From Gracilaria caudata (Eukaryota; Rhodophyta; Florideophyceae; Gracilariales; Gracilariaceae): a stretch of 22,659 bases of DNA. How positions within the stretch are numbered: position 1 is the first letter of the stretch; each line of letters starts with the position of its first letter. Position numbers and translations under genes: made by a program. The DNA lies in NCBI GenBank assembly GCA_030374735.1, contig JASCIV010000366.1:1-22659 (forward strand). The letters are read 5' to 3'. A model generated the notes under the pieces. It ran no database searches and was not told where the DNA came from. It saw only the letters and a program-made list of their open reading frames with translations. This document shows, piece after piece, positions 1 through 10,119 of the stretch.

Positions 1-1
1 T

Positions 2-328
2 CAGCGGCTATCAAGGTCTACTTTTACCTTTTACGGCAGTGATAGCAGACTCAGTTCCTTTTCAAAGGCACTTGAGTTTGAAAAAGTGACAGATTTCCGA
101 ATTGGTGGTAACGCAACAGTGGTACCCGACAGTGATCTGCCCGCCGGTGCGTCCAGCTCCTTGAATCTATTGAAGCCAGTTCGTATATCGTCTTTAGCTG
201 ATGTCTTGGACAATGTGCTTGCATTTAGTCAGGCAAAAGATGTGACCGACGTATTTGAAATGCCCTTGTTTGGCTCAGGCGGAAAAAGCTTTCGGCACAT
301 TTCCATTGAGTTATCAACGAGATCTTGA
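2..328 (+). CDS. Hypothetical protein, 3' end only
   Basis: An open frame runs from the left edge of the window without a stop to a TGA at 326-328, giving 108 residues of the C-terminus of a longer protein. Internal ATG codons exist (for example at 86), but the frame is open upstream of them, so the true start probably lies outside the window. The product is rich in Ser, Leu and Asp, with no signal peptide, membrane segment or motif I recognise. The sequence becomes AT-rich straight after the stop (329-460), as expected for a 3' flank. An overlapping minus-strand frame (31-213) is shorter and probably a shadow. Whether this is a host gene or another decayed transposon ORF cannot be decided here. 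Confidence 0.35.
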   Translation, partial: QRLSRSTFTFYGSDSRLSSFSKALEFEKVTDFRIGGNATVVPDSDLPAGASSSLNLLKPVRISSLADVLDNVLAFSQAKDVTDVFEMPLFGSGGKSFRHISIELSTRS

Positions 329-1257
329 CATGATTCCAACCGTTTCCAATTTCATTGACTTCTATTGAAATTATAATGAGGGATGCACTCTCAAAAAATA
401 AACAATTTCAGGTGCATTGGAAATGCATTGCAAATCCATGAAAAAGTGCCGAGATATTGAAATCCCATTGGGAAGACAATGACAAACGTTTCCTCCTGGG
501 TGGCTGCTTGCATGTTGTAAAAGTAGATGTAGAAAGGAACAGTATGACTGTGCTCGACCAGTCACACGGCCCTGATCATCGCACCGCCGCCGCACGGCCA
601 ACAACTCCTCGCTGTGCAGCGCATGGGCTGGCGTGGTACGCCTCGGGAGGAGCGGCTTGCGCGGGGGGCGGCGCACGCTCTGCATGCAGTTGACGCGCAG
701 TGTCCACACGCCTGGCAGCACGCGCACGGCATGACGTCGCCGCGCGCCTAGTGGCGCTCTTGCTCGCCCCAATGCCACACTCAAGGCGGGCGCAGCGCGC
801 TGCCGTCGAGCAGAACGGCGGCGAGGAAGGCGCGGCTGGCGGCAGCGAAGTGGCGGCAAGGAGAGCGTCTAGCTGCCCTCCGTAAAACGCTCAAGCGCGC
901 GCCGAGCCGCCGCGGTCGCCACGCGCGTCAGCGCCGCGCCACAGTCAGCACTTTCGTGCCCTCTGGTATTGCCGCGCGAGCGCAGCGCTGCGCCGGCTGC
1001 TGTTCCCGGAGTGCCAGACCTCTCTCTCCTTCACTATCAGCACCCCGGGCTTCTACCCGTAATCCATCTCCGTCCATCTCACCGCCTGCGGCGAGACGCC
1101 GCAGCCGCAGCCCGATGCCGAGCCGCTTGCGCCCGGCGCTGCTCCCATCCACTCCAATAATTACATTTCGATACCATGCGCGCCGCCCGCGGCCACCACC
1201 GCAGTCGACGTTCTTGACCACTTCTCCATAGTCAGCCGCGCACCTGCAGCCGTAGGT
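329..1257. other. GC-rich region without a recognisable gene
   Basis: The first 130 bases are AT-rich. From about 560 the sequence becomes strongly GC-rich, with many GCG/CGC steps, which leaves several overlapping open frames on both strands. Translations are Ala/Arg-rich and low in complexity, and none matches a family I know. Part of it may be the degraded 5' portion of the ORF that becomes readable at 1258. I see no RNA gene and no clear terminal repeats. Confidence 0.4.
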
Positions 1258-2121
1258 GCCCAAGCTGCCGCTCATCTCTGTGCCACTGTCGCCTCCCACG
1301 CTTACCAACGTGACCTGCGCGCCAATCTTGGACGCGCTGCACAATTTTATGCCGCCGCAGCAGGCGCGGCAGCAAGCTTAGGAGGTGAAGGCTGTCGACT
1401 ACAACGCGATGTTCTGTTGGTAACGCGTGCTGCACGACCATTTGGACGGTTTGGTAGAATAGTTACCGTTGCGTACCAGCAACACCGTTTGTGATACGCC
1501 TGCTAATTCACTCGCACTTACCGCGCTGCTCTCCCTGCTATCGAACGTGTCTGAAAACCCATCTCCCGTTGTTCGCAATGTACAGCAGGCGTATCGCTAC
1601 CCGTACATCACTTCTACCATTCTGTTGAACGGCACCATGAATATTCGCGAGGCATTCATTGTTGATCGACATGGTGAACCGCGACGATGGACAGTGGGAG
1701 TGTACGATTGGTCAATCTGTGGCTGTTTCCAACATGCATGCGCGCTTGTAGCGAGGAAGGGATGCGGTTCATCGACCGGACGCGATTTGGCGAGGTGGAG
1801 TTGAGGATCAAGATGATGTATCCGCGCTGCTCGCTCATTCAGCACGTGGTTTGCCGCGGCATGGAGAGCGTACTGGTGTCTCCAAAGGCTACGCTGAGCT
1901 CGGTGAATTACTGGCTCAAGCTTTGTAACTTACCGCATGTGATCATACATCCGTGGAGCAGCCACAAGGGCAAAACGCGATGGACGTCGATGAATGTCGC
2001 ACGCATGGCGCCGCAGGCGCCACATCTGCCGGTTTTGATGCATCTAGCGTGCTCTGCGCACCAACTTTTGGCTATGCATGACGATGAGTTGGGTGCCAAA
2101 GTGGAAATTCGCACTCGCTAG
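1258..2121 (+). pseudogene. Decayed unknown ORF
   Basis: A protein-like frame can be followed from about 1258 through in-frame stops TAG 1379, TAA 1421 and TAG 1460, then openly to about 1690. There a frameshift moves the readable sequence into the frame starting at ATG 1687, which ends with TAG at 2119-2121. The upstream part contains a segment with NVQQAYRYPY and ILLNGTMNIREAF; the downstream part contains FIDRTRFGEVELRIKMMY. Both have the even composition of real protein rather than the Arg/Ala bias of the surrounding shadows, which is why I read them as one broken gene. I do not recognise the family. It may belong to an unclassified transposon or to a host gene; the start is uncertain. 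Confidence 0.4.
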
Positions 2122-3352
2122 TTCTGCGCGGGGCGCAAGACGTGGAGCTGGGGGTGGTGTAATTGATTAGCCTTAAAAATTGTCTTCATAATCGTTGCGC
2201 ATGGGACGTTTTAAAATTAATATTTGTTCGTGCAAATTACATGGCAAGCAGCTACCGAAGATACGTTGTGCATGTCGAGGTGTGGCACAGGAACAAGTGA
2301 AATTCGATGCGCGTCTTGCTGTGCAGCTCTGTCGCGGTGGAGATGAGGACGGCTCTTGAAGACGAAAGGACAGCGCAACTGCCACCACTAACCACTACTC
2401 TTAGCCGCTGAAGCTTCCTCACCTTTCAAGCTCTCGCCCGCCAAAATCTTCGTCTGTGGCATCGCTCGCCATTGGTACTAAGGTACTGTATCGCAAGGAG
2501 CGCGAGCAAGTATTGAAGGCACCGACGCGTTTTTGCTGGAGACAGTGCAGATTTGCAACGCGTACGGTGCATCGGCGTGCCAGCAGCACCGGCGGGGTGG
2601 TTCCAATTCGCTCCTGGTGTGGCGCCGCAAGACTGGCAATCGGCTGCGACAAAGGTAAGGAAAACGACCAGTTGAACTACGTGCGCACGCCGGGCGCCGG
2701 CTTCTATCTACCTCCGCAATGACGAGCTGTGAGGCAAATGTTACGGTTAAAGCGCATTGCCAAAGTAGACGCTGTCGAAGAGTATCCATATGGCTTGAAC
2801 CAAACTGGTCTCTTCATCCGTGTCGGCTCTGTACTGTTTCGTAGATCGATTGACGTTTGCAACAGCTTAGGTCAACCCTCTCAACTCCCTGTCAGAGCTT
2901 TCAAAACTGCAGCGCCTTCCCTCTGAGTACATTCGACTCCCACGCAAAGCTCCACGCCAATCAATCCGACACTCATTCACTCAATAACGTCGCACGTCGC
3001 CGCTGCGCGCACACCATTATGTATCACCGTGCATTGGTTTCCCTCTTCACTAAACCGGTTACTACTATTAACGCTCGCCGCGCTTGCTATCGTGCGGAGC
3101 GTGGCCGTTGTGTTCTCGCGCAACCTCCACTCACTGCATGCGCAGCTGCAATTATGCTACCCGTTTCCCAAATTTGCCTCAGCGCGGCGAGGGGTGCCAG
3201 AGCGGCGCGCGCGCGCACGCGCGATCCCACGCGTGTCGGGCGACCGTCACGCGGCAACGCCGTCGAGAGCGTGAGCATTCCGCACCTGTGGCGTGTGTCG
3301 CCCATTTTATTTGCAGTCCGCACGCTGCGTATGTAACCGCGCAAGTGGCGAC
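2122..3352. other. Region with short ORF fragments only
   Basis: Several short plus-strand frames (2456-2722, 2729-2926, 2857-3336) look like pieces of protein separated by frame changes. The stretch around 2740-2880, with AKVDAVEEYPYGLNQTG, is the most protein-like. No frame can be joined confidently and no family is recognisable. Around 3200-3260 the sequence holds a short GC/CG-alternating tract. I see no RNA gene and no terminal repeats. Confidence 0.35.
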
Positions 3353-3493
3353 GTGCGCGAGGCAGCGTGCTCGTGGTGACGTGCACGAGGCGGCATGCGC
3401 GAGTAGGCGTGCGCGAGGTGGGGTGCGCAAGGCGGCGTGCGCGAGGCGGCTGCGCGAGGCGGCTGCGCGAGGCGGCGTGCGCCAAGCGGCGTG
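3353..3493. repeat. GC-rich minisatellite
   Basis: About a dozen imperfect tandem copies of a unit close to GTGCGCGAGGCG(GC) fill this stretch; the last four units are nearly identical. It lies about 50 bp upstream of the left copia terminal repeat. The repeats keep all frames open, which produces long spurious ORFs on the minus strand here. Confidence 0.8.
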
Positions 3494-3546
3494 TGTATTA
3501 AGCGCGAGTAGACACGAGAAGGGAGAGGAAACAAAGCGCATAATTG

Positions 3547-3807
3547 TGTCATTGCTGTCCACCGCACCCGGCCGCACCGGGCGATCTGCTCACCTCCCAG
3601 CACCTCCCGCTGCACCTTGGTGGGAGGGTGGGCCTAAGAGAATATCAGTAAATAAGGCTGCCGGCCAAGTCCGACAGCTTGATAGTGACGGGCACGGTGA
3701 CGACACGGTTTTTGCCTCTCTCCGCTCCTTGCTCTTTCGCAGAGCGTCACCACTTCTACAAACTACCCCAAAGTCTGGAGCGCTGCGCAATGTCCTCCGC
3801 TGCCTCA
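3547..3807 (+). repeat. Left LTR of the copia element
   Basis: This 261-bp block recurs at 12334-12572 in the same orientation. It begins TG and ends CA, as LTRs do. Shared stretches include GGCCGCACCGGGCGATCTGC, AGAATATCAGTAAAT and CCTTGCTCTTTCGCA. This copy has an extra segment of about 20 bp around 3608-3630. Homology stops exactly after CTGCCTCA on both sides. No convincing primer-binding site starting TGG follows directly. The ATG at 3790, which opens the gag frame, lies inside this repeat. Confidence 0.75.
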
Positions 3808-4531
3808 CTTAGGGGCCCAGCTTCTAACGGGTTTAAAACTCTCTTTCCTCAGGATCCCCGAATGTTTAATCCGGAAGGGGACCTTCAAGAGTATCGACGT
3901 GATGGAGCCAGATGGGTGGAGACCATTCAAGCTCCTGCAGAGAGAGGAACAGACAGGATGTACAAAACTGTTTTTGCTACTCTTGCTCGCCACTTGTATG
4001 ACCGCGAACTGCCCCGAGAGCAGGAGTTCATCGTAGATGAGGCCAAAGACAAGAACCTTATCGATGGTGATCAGGAAAATCATATTGATGCTTTCAAAGA
4101 AATCGTGAAGCTAACCGAAGTTGACCCTCGGTTGCTCTCGTTACTTGGCTTATGACGCCATTCACCGATTTCACGTAAAGCCGTCTTCGGCGAAACGACG
4201 ACCTGAACTCCTTCGTCTCCCGCTTTCGTAGACTTGCCGCAGACCAATTAATGCACGTCGGTTTGTCAACATCTTGAAAAGTGAGTGAAGTTCTTGCTGT
4301 AACTCTGCTGAACAATGCATGGTCAAGCGAGAAAACGCTTACGAATGCAAAATGTCAATTGGTTGCTGTAGCTGAAGCTCGTCAACAAAATGAACCAGAA
4401 TCAGAAGTCTCGATCACCAAAACGTCCCATGGATCATTTTTCGAATTCTTCAAGAAGCTCTCCGACTTCTTAGGTTCTGACAAACTACAGCCTAACAACA
4501 ACGACAATGCTTCGACCGCTCGCCGCAAAGT
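3790..4531 (+). pseudogene. gag: Copia gag, N-terminal part (broken)
   Basis: From ATG 3790 an open frame of 121 residues runs to a TGA at 4153-4155. Its sequence (for example YDRELPREQEF, DGDQENHIDAF, IVKLTEVDPR) resembles the capsid-like N-terminus of copia gag. After the stop, gag continues in another frame with NDDLNSFVSRF and LAADQLMH, interrupted by TAA and TGA, then VSEVLAVTLLNN and onward to about 4530. There the frame is cut by an insertion flanked by the 8-bp repeat CGCAAAGT. The start is uncertain, because ATG 3790 lies inside the LTR and the right LTR has ATATCC at that place; a later start is possible. This would be the structural protein of the particle, now nonfunctional. Confidence 0.65.
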
Positions 4532-5497
4532 AAGTGATTGTGGTGCAAAACCCGGTGAAGGGAAACACATCCAAGGTGTTCGAAGCCTTGCCCTCCGATG
4601 AGGTAGACTCGGAATAAGAGTCCTCCGTGCCACGGAAATGTGCGGGTGTAAGGCCGCTCTTGGTTCAGGATATACCTACGGACGTAAAGAGAACGGGCCG
4701 TGAAGCGGTGAAGGAAAGGGGCCAGAGACCGTAATTGCGCTGCCTCACACGTTTATAAACATGTGAGGCAGGATTTCCCGGAAGGGAAAAAGAGGAGTTA
4801 AGAGGGAAAGAAGGAAAGGGAAAAAGAGGCGGAAACCCGAAGGCAGGACGTGCCACAAGCGGCAACAGACCCGACGGAGGGTGACGAAGTGTATTAAGCC
4901 CACACGGCGATACTGTGTACAGAGACGGAAAACTAACAAAGACCATTTTTTAGCAGACACCTGCAAGATAAAATAGTCCGAAGACACCTAACAGTGTAGA
5001 GTCAGTATGTCTGAAGAATCCCAAGTGGATAGTATGTCCGAAACCGTACGCGGTGACCCCGAAGGAGTTGTGCAAGTCGCGAAGGCGAACAATACTAGAG
5101 CTTAGAACCGAAGTACCGGGTTGCCTTTACTTGGTGGTGGTGATGGCCACGGAGCCATAGCCTATATTGAACAGTACAATGTAACGCTGGTACGGCGAGG
5201 TCGGTCAAGGCGTGGCCATACACGTGTTGCAGTTGTGCGGACCCGCCATGACAGCCAGTAGTTACTTCTATCTATTCTAGACCTTCCTGTAAACAGGAGA
5301 AACCATCACACGCTTACACGCGGCCACTGACAACCAGTTATGACATCAACACCTGGCACCAGTTGACCCGTCAAGGTGTCACCATCTGCCAAGCCAGAAC
5401 TCCCTGGAAAAAGGGCCAAATTTCATACGTAATTTCCTGTAGAGAAAACCGCAACGCGGAAGGTATGACTACCAAAAAATTCTAAGTAGCGCAAAGT
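4524..5497. mobile_element. 958-bp insertion in gag, 8-bp flanking repeats
   Basis: CGCAAAGT occurs at 4524-4531 and again at 5490-5497, exactly where gag similarity stops and resumes. The inserted body (4532-5489) has no obvious terminal inverted repeats. It contains a hairpin at about 4739-4770 (TGCCTCACA ... TGTGAGGCA), a purine-rich tract at about 4780-4840, and a short ORF from ATG 5007 starting MSEESQVDSMSE. Eight-bp duplications are typical of hAT and some other cut-and-paste transposons, but hAT-like ends are not visible. The left junction also reads CGCAAA|GTAAGT, a perfect 5' splice-site consensus. The family is not recognised. Confidence 0.55.
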
Positions 5498-6067
5498 GCA
5501 TTGCACTACAGTGATCTGTTCAATGGTACAAAAGACCTTCTGAACGAACGCGCCGAGGTTATCGAATATTTAATCGATCGCACCTCTGATTGTGAAGGGG
5601 TCCGCGATATGTTCTCCACCGGCCCAAGTTGCAGGTTGAATCTTGAGGGTGCCGTAAGCGTCATCCGCAACTCAACTTTTACGCCGAAGAAAACTTAAAA
5701 AACGTTCACAAAGGCTGAAATAGACAACTTCGTTGGCAAGAGAATTCAACAAGCCCTTGTTGCCTTTCAGAAACCCAGCGACTAACAGAGTGAACTATCT
5801 CCCCCGATCGATAGTGGCTCCAATCGTCGCCCTCCATCTTGGCCAAAACCTACAAGGCCCAACGGTCGCAAGAAGAGAAGAGATCCGGGCTACTGTCTAG
5901 ACTGCGAACTCAAGACAAATCGTCGTGGAAGCAAGGAATGCAAGCGGCCTTGTCACGAAACCAAACGTATCCGGAAGGAACAGGAGCAGGCTATATGGGA
6001 ACGAGCCAACCAGACAGACCAGGATTTTTGCTCGGGCTCCAACCCCTCTCGACGCGGTCATCTTTAA
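5490..6067 (+). pseudogene. gag: Copia gag, C-terminal part with zinc-knuckle-like motif
   Basis: Downstream of the insertion, gag resumes with HYSDLFNGTKDLLNERAEVI and can be read in one frame to TAA 6065-6067, through in-frame TAA codons at 5696-5698 and 5783-5785. At 5894-5960 it encodes a cluster C-x2-C-x10-C-x3-C-H (YCLDCELK ... ECKRPCHE) after a basic stretch (RKKRR), which I read as the nucleic-acid-binding zinc knuckle of gag. The frame is offset by one base from the N-terminal part across the insertion. The protease frame overlaps this end and lies one base back (-1), as in gag-pol frameshifting, but I could not find a classical slippery heptamer. Both stops make this copy nonfunctional. 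Confidence 0.65.
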
Positions 6068-6621
6068 CTGCAGGGGACGGGGCCTTTTCTGACGTTTTCC
6101 CCTCCGTTACAGACCCAAATTCTATCGTTGATCCGGGCGGCCCCAAGAGTGTTGGCTGTTTACCGTCAATCGCCTCCGTCTCTATATCTCTCGGAATCGA
6201 TATCGAACTGGAAGAGCTCGACTGCGAACCCTTTCTCCATGCCTCTGGCCAGGATTTTGTTGACGCTAAGCCCGCCTTTGCGATCGGAAAGCCCCAGAGC
6301 CAGGACGGAAACGGAGTTCACTTCTCAATTCCCTTCTACGTTTTCGACGCCTCCGGCTCTATCCTGCTCGGGAGTGAGATTCTCTCCCACTTGGATACAC
6401 TTGGAACGTCCAACCAGATTCGCATTCCAAAAGGGGTTGCCGGCAATACCACGGACCAGGTGGTGCTCCATACCTATCATACAGGCTCTCAGCTGACAAG
6501 ACGCACTCGCTTTCTTCTTGTTCCATCTTGTACCGAGAAAATGCAAGCATTCTTCTCCAACCCAGTGCATACTTCTGAGCGGAAGCTCAAGCAAAACTTT
6601 CCGTCATACAATTCTCATTGA
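5839..6621 (+). pseudogene. pol: Copia aspartic protease region of pol
   Basis: An open frame of 260 residues ends with TGA at 6619-6621. The first ~70 residues are the shadow of the gag zinc knuckle; real pol sequence probably begins near 6065. Residues 96-105 read SIVDPGGPKS, at the place where copia proteases of this type have DTGAPKS, so the active-site DTG has become DPG. The second half has IPFYVFDASGSILLGSEILSHL, the usual hydrophobic-Gly flap and LLG motif of retroviral-type proteases (residues ~166-187). The frame breaks at 6621, and about 135 AT-rich bases (6622-6757) separate it from integrase; these may be a small insertion or decayed linker. Function would be maturation of Gag-Pol; activity is not expected. 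Confidence 0.6.
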
Positions 6622-6757
6622 ATTTTCTGTATCTCAGCTATTTTACACCGGTGTTCAAGGCATCTTCAATGCATTGAAGTTCTTAGAAAAATTGATTTCA
6701 GTAGATACTTTTTGAAATTTGATGCATTGAACATTCAATGACGCACGACTTGGTTTA

Positions 6758-8040
6758 ATGAAAATAGACATCCCAAGGATTGAAAATCCTACGAACATCA
6801 AATTTGATTTAACTGCACGAGTTTTTGCTGGGAAGAAGCTCGTCGAAAATGAGGAGCGCTTTGCGAAAAGGTTTCATTTGCACACACACCTGCGCCCCAA
6901 GGACATGAAGAAGATTTGTGCCAGAGCGGGTGTCCTTACCAGGACTCTTGAGGCCCTACTACGACAGGCGTATGACTCTTGCACGACCTGTGCGAGTACC
7001 GGACGCCCGCTTGCTTCCCGTAAAGTGTCTTTCTCCCGGCTCCTCAACAACTTCAACGACCATATGCAATTCGACTTAATGTTCGTTGCAGAACTCGGCC
7101 ATCTTCCCATCCTTCACGTTAAAGACGCAGCTACAGGTTTCTCTGACGGTTGGTTATCCTTTTCTCGAAGCATGAAAGAGGCGGGACACAATTTCTTCAT
7201 CCTATAATGTTGCGCGTCCCGCAACACTATATACTCACCGAGACCTGCCCGTCGTCACAGCAAACTAGGCATCGTCGAGTCCCCACTTGAAGCCCTACGC
7301 TTTCCCATTCAGCTCCTAATCAAGGATCGTCAGCACGCTGCCCACAGGTGAGAACAGTCGCCGTCTGACCAAGAAATCGTCTCCCGTGCCACGTTCCTCA
7401 AGAACATACTACTTGGTTCTAAGTTCCTTTCGAGCTTTGAGCTCGCTAAAGGGTACAGGCCGAACCTTTCCGGTCTTCCAAAAACCGGCGTCACCAAGGA
7501 TTTCATCGCCGCGTATAAAGAAAACTCTGCTCGCCACGCTTCGCAAATCTTCTTACGAACTCGAAACGTCAACTCCCTTGACCGTACTCTTCTCACTCCC
7601 CAAACTCCCGTACATTATTAAAAAAAGTGGGCCGATATAAGACAGTGGTACGCCGGTTCCGTTAAAGAAGCCTTTGAAGAAGTCTTTTGGCATTACGTAA
7701 TCGTAAGCGCAACCCAGGATCTCCACGGCTAGACGCACACTGTTGCCTATGAAGATCTCTGACTCAAGCCTAAGTCGAAGATGCTTGACGATATCGAGCA
7801 CATGGAACTTGGATGGGGAGAGCTCCCACATGAAACGCCGGAACAAACCCAGCTCCCGAACGACTCTCCTCCTCCTTCGTCTAAAACGCATCTCCTCCAG
7901 ATCACGGGAGAGCCTCCAATCATTGATGAAGACATGGCTATCGAATCCGCCTATGCCAAATGGGAAAATCACCCCCTAAGTTCAGCATACGTAGCCAGGG
8001 AGCAAGTTGCTCGACTCGTCAACATCCTTCAAAGGAAATT
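6758..8040 (+). pseudogene. pol: Copia integrase (deleted and stop-ridden)
   Basis: One frame can be followed from 6758 to beyond 8040. It begins with the pre-integrase zinc-binding region (HLHTHLRPKD ... SCTTC, an H-C type cluster), then the catalytic core start NDHMQFDLMF with the first Asp. After GHNFFIL the frame meets TAA 7205 and goes straight to PRPARRHSKLGIVES, which holds the final catalytic Glu; the roughly 40 residues normally between them, with the second Asp, are missing. Further in-frame stops are TGA 7349, TAA 7619, TAG 7730 and TGA 7760. The C-terminal part (GSKFLSSFELAKGY, LKPKSKMLDDIEHMEL) is typical of copia integrase. The retained frame suggests point decay plus one deletion. 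Confidence 0.75.
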
Positions 8041-10112
8041 GGAGAGCTCTCTTCGGCTATGGTCCCCCCCTCCTCCACAAGCGTTTTTGACCTCAACAAA
8101 GCAGTTGATTCTTCAAGACCTTTACAAGCAATTTGGGACCGAACCACTCTCAGAGCACAAGCTTCAATGTGCCCCTCGTTGGCTCCTGTATCAAGCAATT
8201 TCGAAGCAAAAGCAATGCTGTCAGGAGCGCTAGGCCTACGAAGCAATCTCCCTCCGGTTACTTCCCAGGCAGGCCAGTCTCATCTCGTCCCCCATTTTTT
8301 CATCATCAAACATGACGGCGAAAGTAACAAATTCAAGCTGAAATGCCGTCTTGTACCCCATGGTAACAACGACCGTGAAAAGAATACCTTGCGCTCCGAT
8401 TCTTCGACCGCGCAGTTTTCCACGATTCGTTTCCTCCTCTCCTTAGCTTCCCTCTTCCATTTCCCCATGCGTACCAGGACGTCAAACCCGCATACCTCCA
8501 AGCAAGCGAGCTAAAGCGCGAAATCTACATGCGACCGCCTCGCGGTTGGACTACTTATGTCGATGAAGTGTGGAAGCTTTCAGCCCCAGCCTACGGACTA
8601 ATCGAGTCGGGGCGACTTTGGCAAATTTGTGTCGAAGAATGGTTGTTCGACTACGGTTTCTTTGACGTTACCGGTGTTTCCCAGTTGTTCTTTCTTTGGA
8701 GGGGCCACAGGCTTAAGCTCATTCTAGCAAAATTGGTTGACAACATGATCATTGCAGGACACCCCGACTCCATCAAACGTTTCAACGATCAAATTTCTGC
8801 AACGTTCGACGTAGGAGGCTTTAGCTATGGCAAGGAAATTGTATTCAACCGGCTCTTCATCAAAAAAGAGCCTAACTTCTCCGTTTCAGTAAGTATGGAT
8901 TAATTCATGTCCTCAATTGACCCCATACACTTGTCCCCTACCCGTAAAAAGCAAAACGACGAACCCTGCTCGCTGGAAGATATTCGCGACTTTCAAATCC
9001 TAACAGGCAAGCTCAACTTTCTTTGGCATGGCATTCTTCCCCATACGTCTCTCATCGCAACCAAAATGCAGCAAAATGTCTCCCACCTCAAAGTCTCCCA
9101 CCTTCGAAAACTCAACCAAGCCCTACGTCATATCAAGTCCTTACCCCCAAGTCTATTGTTCAGAGCCCCTCAACGCCCTGCGAAACCAATAGCCCTGCAG
9201 GTTCTTGCGTTTAGTGATGCTGCCTCTGGAACAACCTCTGAAGGACAAACGGGCTTTCTCTGCTTCATCCACTACGAAGACGACAACGCACATCTCTGTC
9301 ATATCGTTGACTGGCACAGCGCAGAACAAAATCGGGTAACCTTTTCGTCAGTCGAGGCAGAAATTCTAGCCGCCGCATACACTGTCGACCGTTAAATCCA
9401 TATGGCGGAAACACTCCCGTACATCCTTCATCCGGAAGGAAACTGCACTCGCCCTGATCTGCGTATTCTCGTTGACTTATTTGGATTGTACAGTACAATC
9501 TCAACGCCCCATTAGCAGTAATATTTTCGGCTTCGACCCACTGTTGTGCACCCTTGACGCAGGGGAGCAATTGCGCGGTGTACGTATGGTCTATTTCTGA
9601 GTTTGGGGTTCACTTTCCTGTTATGTGCCTGATCTTGGCAAGATTCTGATGCATGCCGCATCTATGTTCTATCTATGTAGTGTAAATATCCTACATATTA
9701 TGGGTATATATACGTTCTTTAGACATGACATGCACATAACAGACAGAGTGCTAGCCTCAAAAAATTTTATTTTATTCTGCCGTTACATCGACCAACATCA
9801 GTTAGGCATTAGGAACAAATGCGATGTAAACGCGACACGTACACTACATAGATACGATAGTGTGCCAGAACAGGCATACATCAGAAACTCGAACCTACAT
9901 ATCAGACATAGCGCTTACATACACTGCAAAAATGTTGACTTGGGTGAGACTTCTTTGAATCGAGAGAAATGAACATATTGGATTGGATTCCCGGACCGAA
10001 AAATCCAGATGACGCATTGACAAAGATCAACCACCATGCTTTCGAAAAGCTAAATCGCATTTTTCTTACGGGTGTTGTTCCTCAAGAAATCTACAAGTGT
10101 AGTTTATCTTGG
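8041..10112 (+). pseudogene. pol: Copia reverse transcriptase and RNase H (broken)
   Basis: RT starts near 8230 with VPHFFIIKHDG, KCRLVPHGN and RSDSSTAQFSTIRFLLSLAS. A frameshift near 8465 leads into QDVKPAYLQASELKREIYMRP, with the first catalytic Asp. The catalytic doublet is at 8739-8744: LVDN instead of xxDD, so the second Asp is lost. TAA at 8901 interrupts SMD|FMSSIDP. RNase H follows: AFSDAASG (Asp), SSVEAEILAA (Glu), LRILVD (Asp), with TAA 9393, TAG 9513, TAA 9519 and TGA 9555. A 387-bp MITE (9558-9944) then interrupts it; the frame resumes at 9948 with FFESREMN and ends with LDWIPGPKNPDDALTK, the usual copia C-terminus, and TAA at about 10112. The enzyme is dead. Confidence 0.85.
9558..9944 (+). 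mobile_element. 387-bp MITE, copy 1 (in RNase H)
   Basis: This segment interrupts the copia RNase H and is homologous along its length, in inverted orientation, to 10922-11306. Its ends are imperfect inverted repeats: CGCAGGGGAGCAATTGCGCG on the left; the right end reads on the other strand CCCAAGTCAACATTTTTGC. It is flanked by the 3-bp direct repeat TGA (9555-9557 and 9945-9947). Removing the element and one TGA joins the RNase H frame exactly. An internal palindromic pair TCTATGTAGTGTA / TACACTACATAGA is also present. No ORF of its own. Three-bp duplications occur in PIF/Harbinger and CACTA elements; I cannot choose between them. Confidence 0.8.
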
Positions 10113-10119
10113 TAAACAT

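Noticed and set aside
3087..3577. Long minus-strand ORFs of 130 residues
   Set aside because: They are produced by the minisatellite at 3353-3493, which keeps all frames open; the products are Ala/Arg/His repeats with no protein character.
6758..10112. Alternative genetic code (UAA/UAG = Gln) to explain stops in the copia pol gene
   Set aside because: The same frame also has UGA at 7349, 7760 and 9555, frameshifts and a deletion, and some UAR codons stand where the family has Glu or Gly. Ordinary decay explains it.
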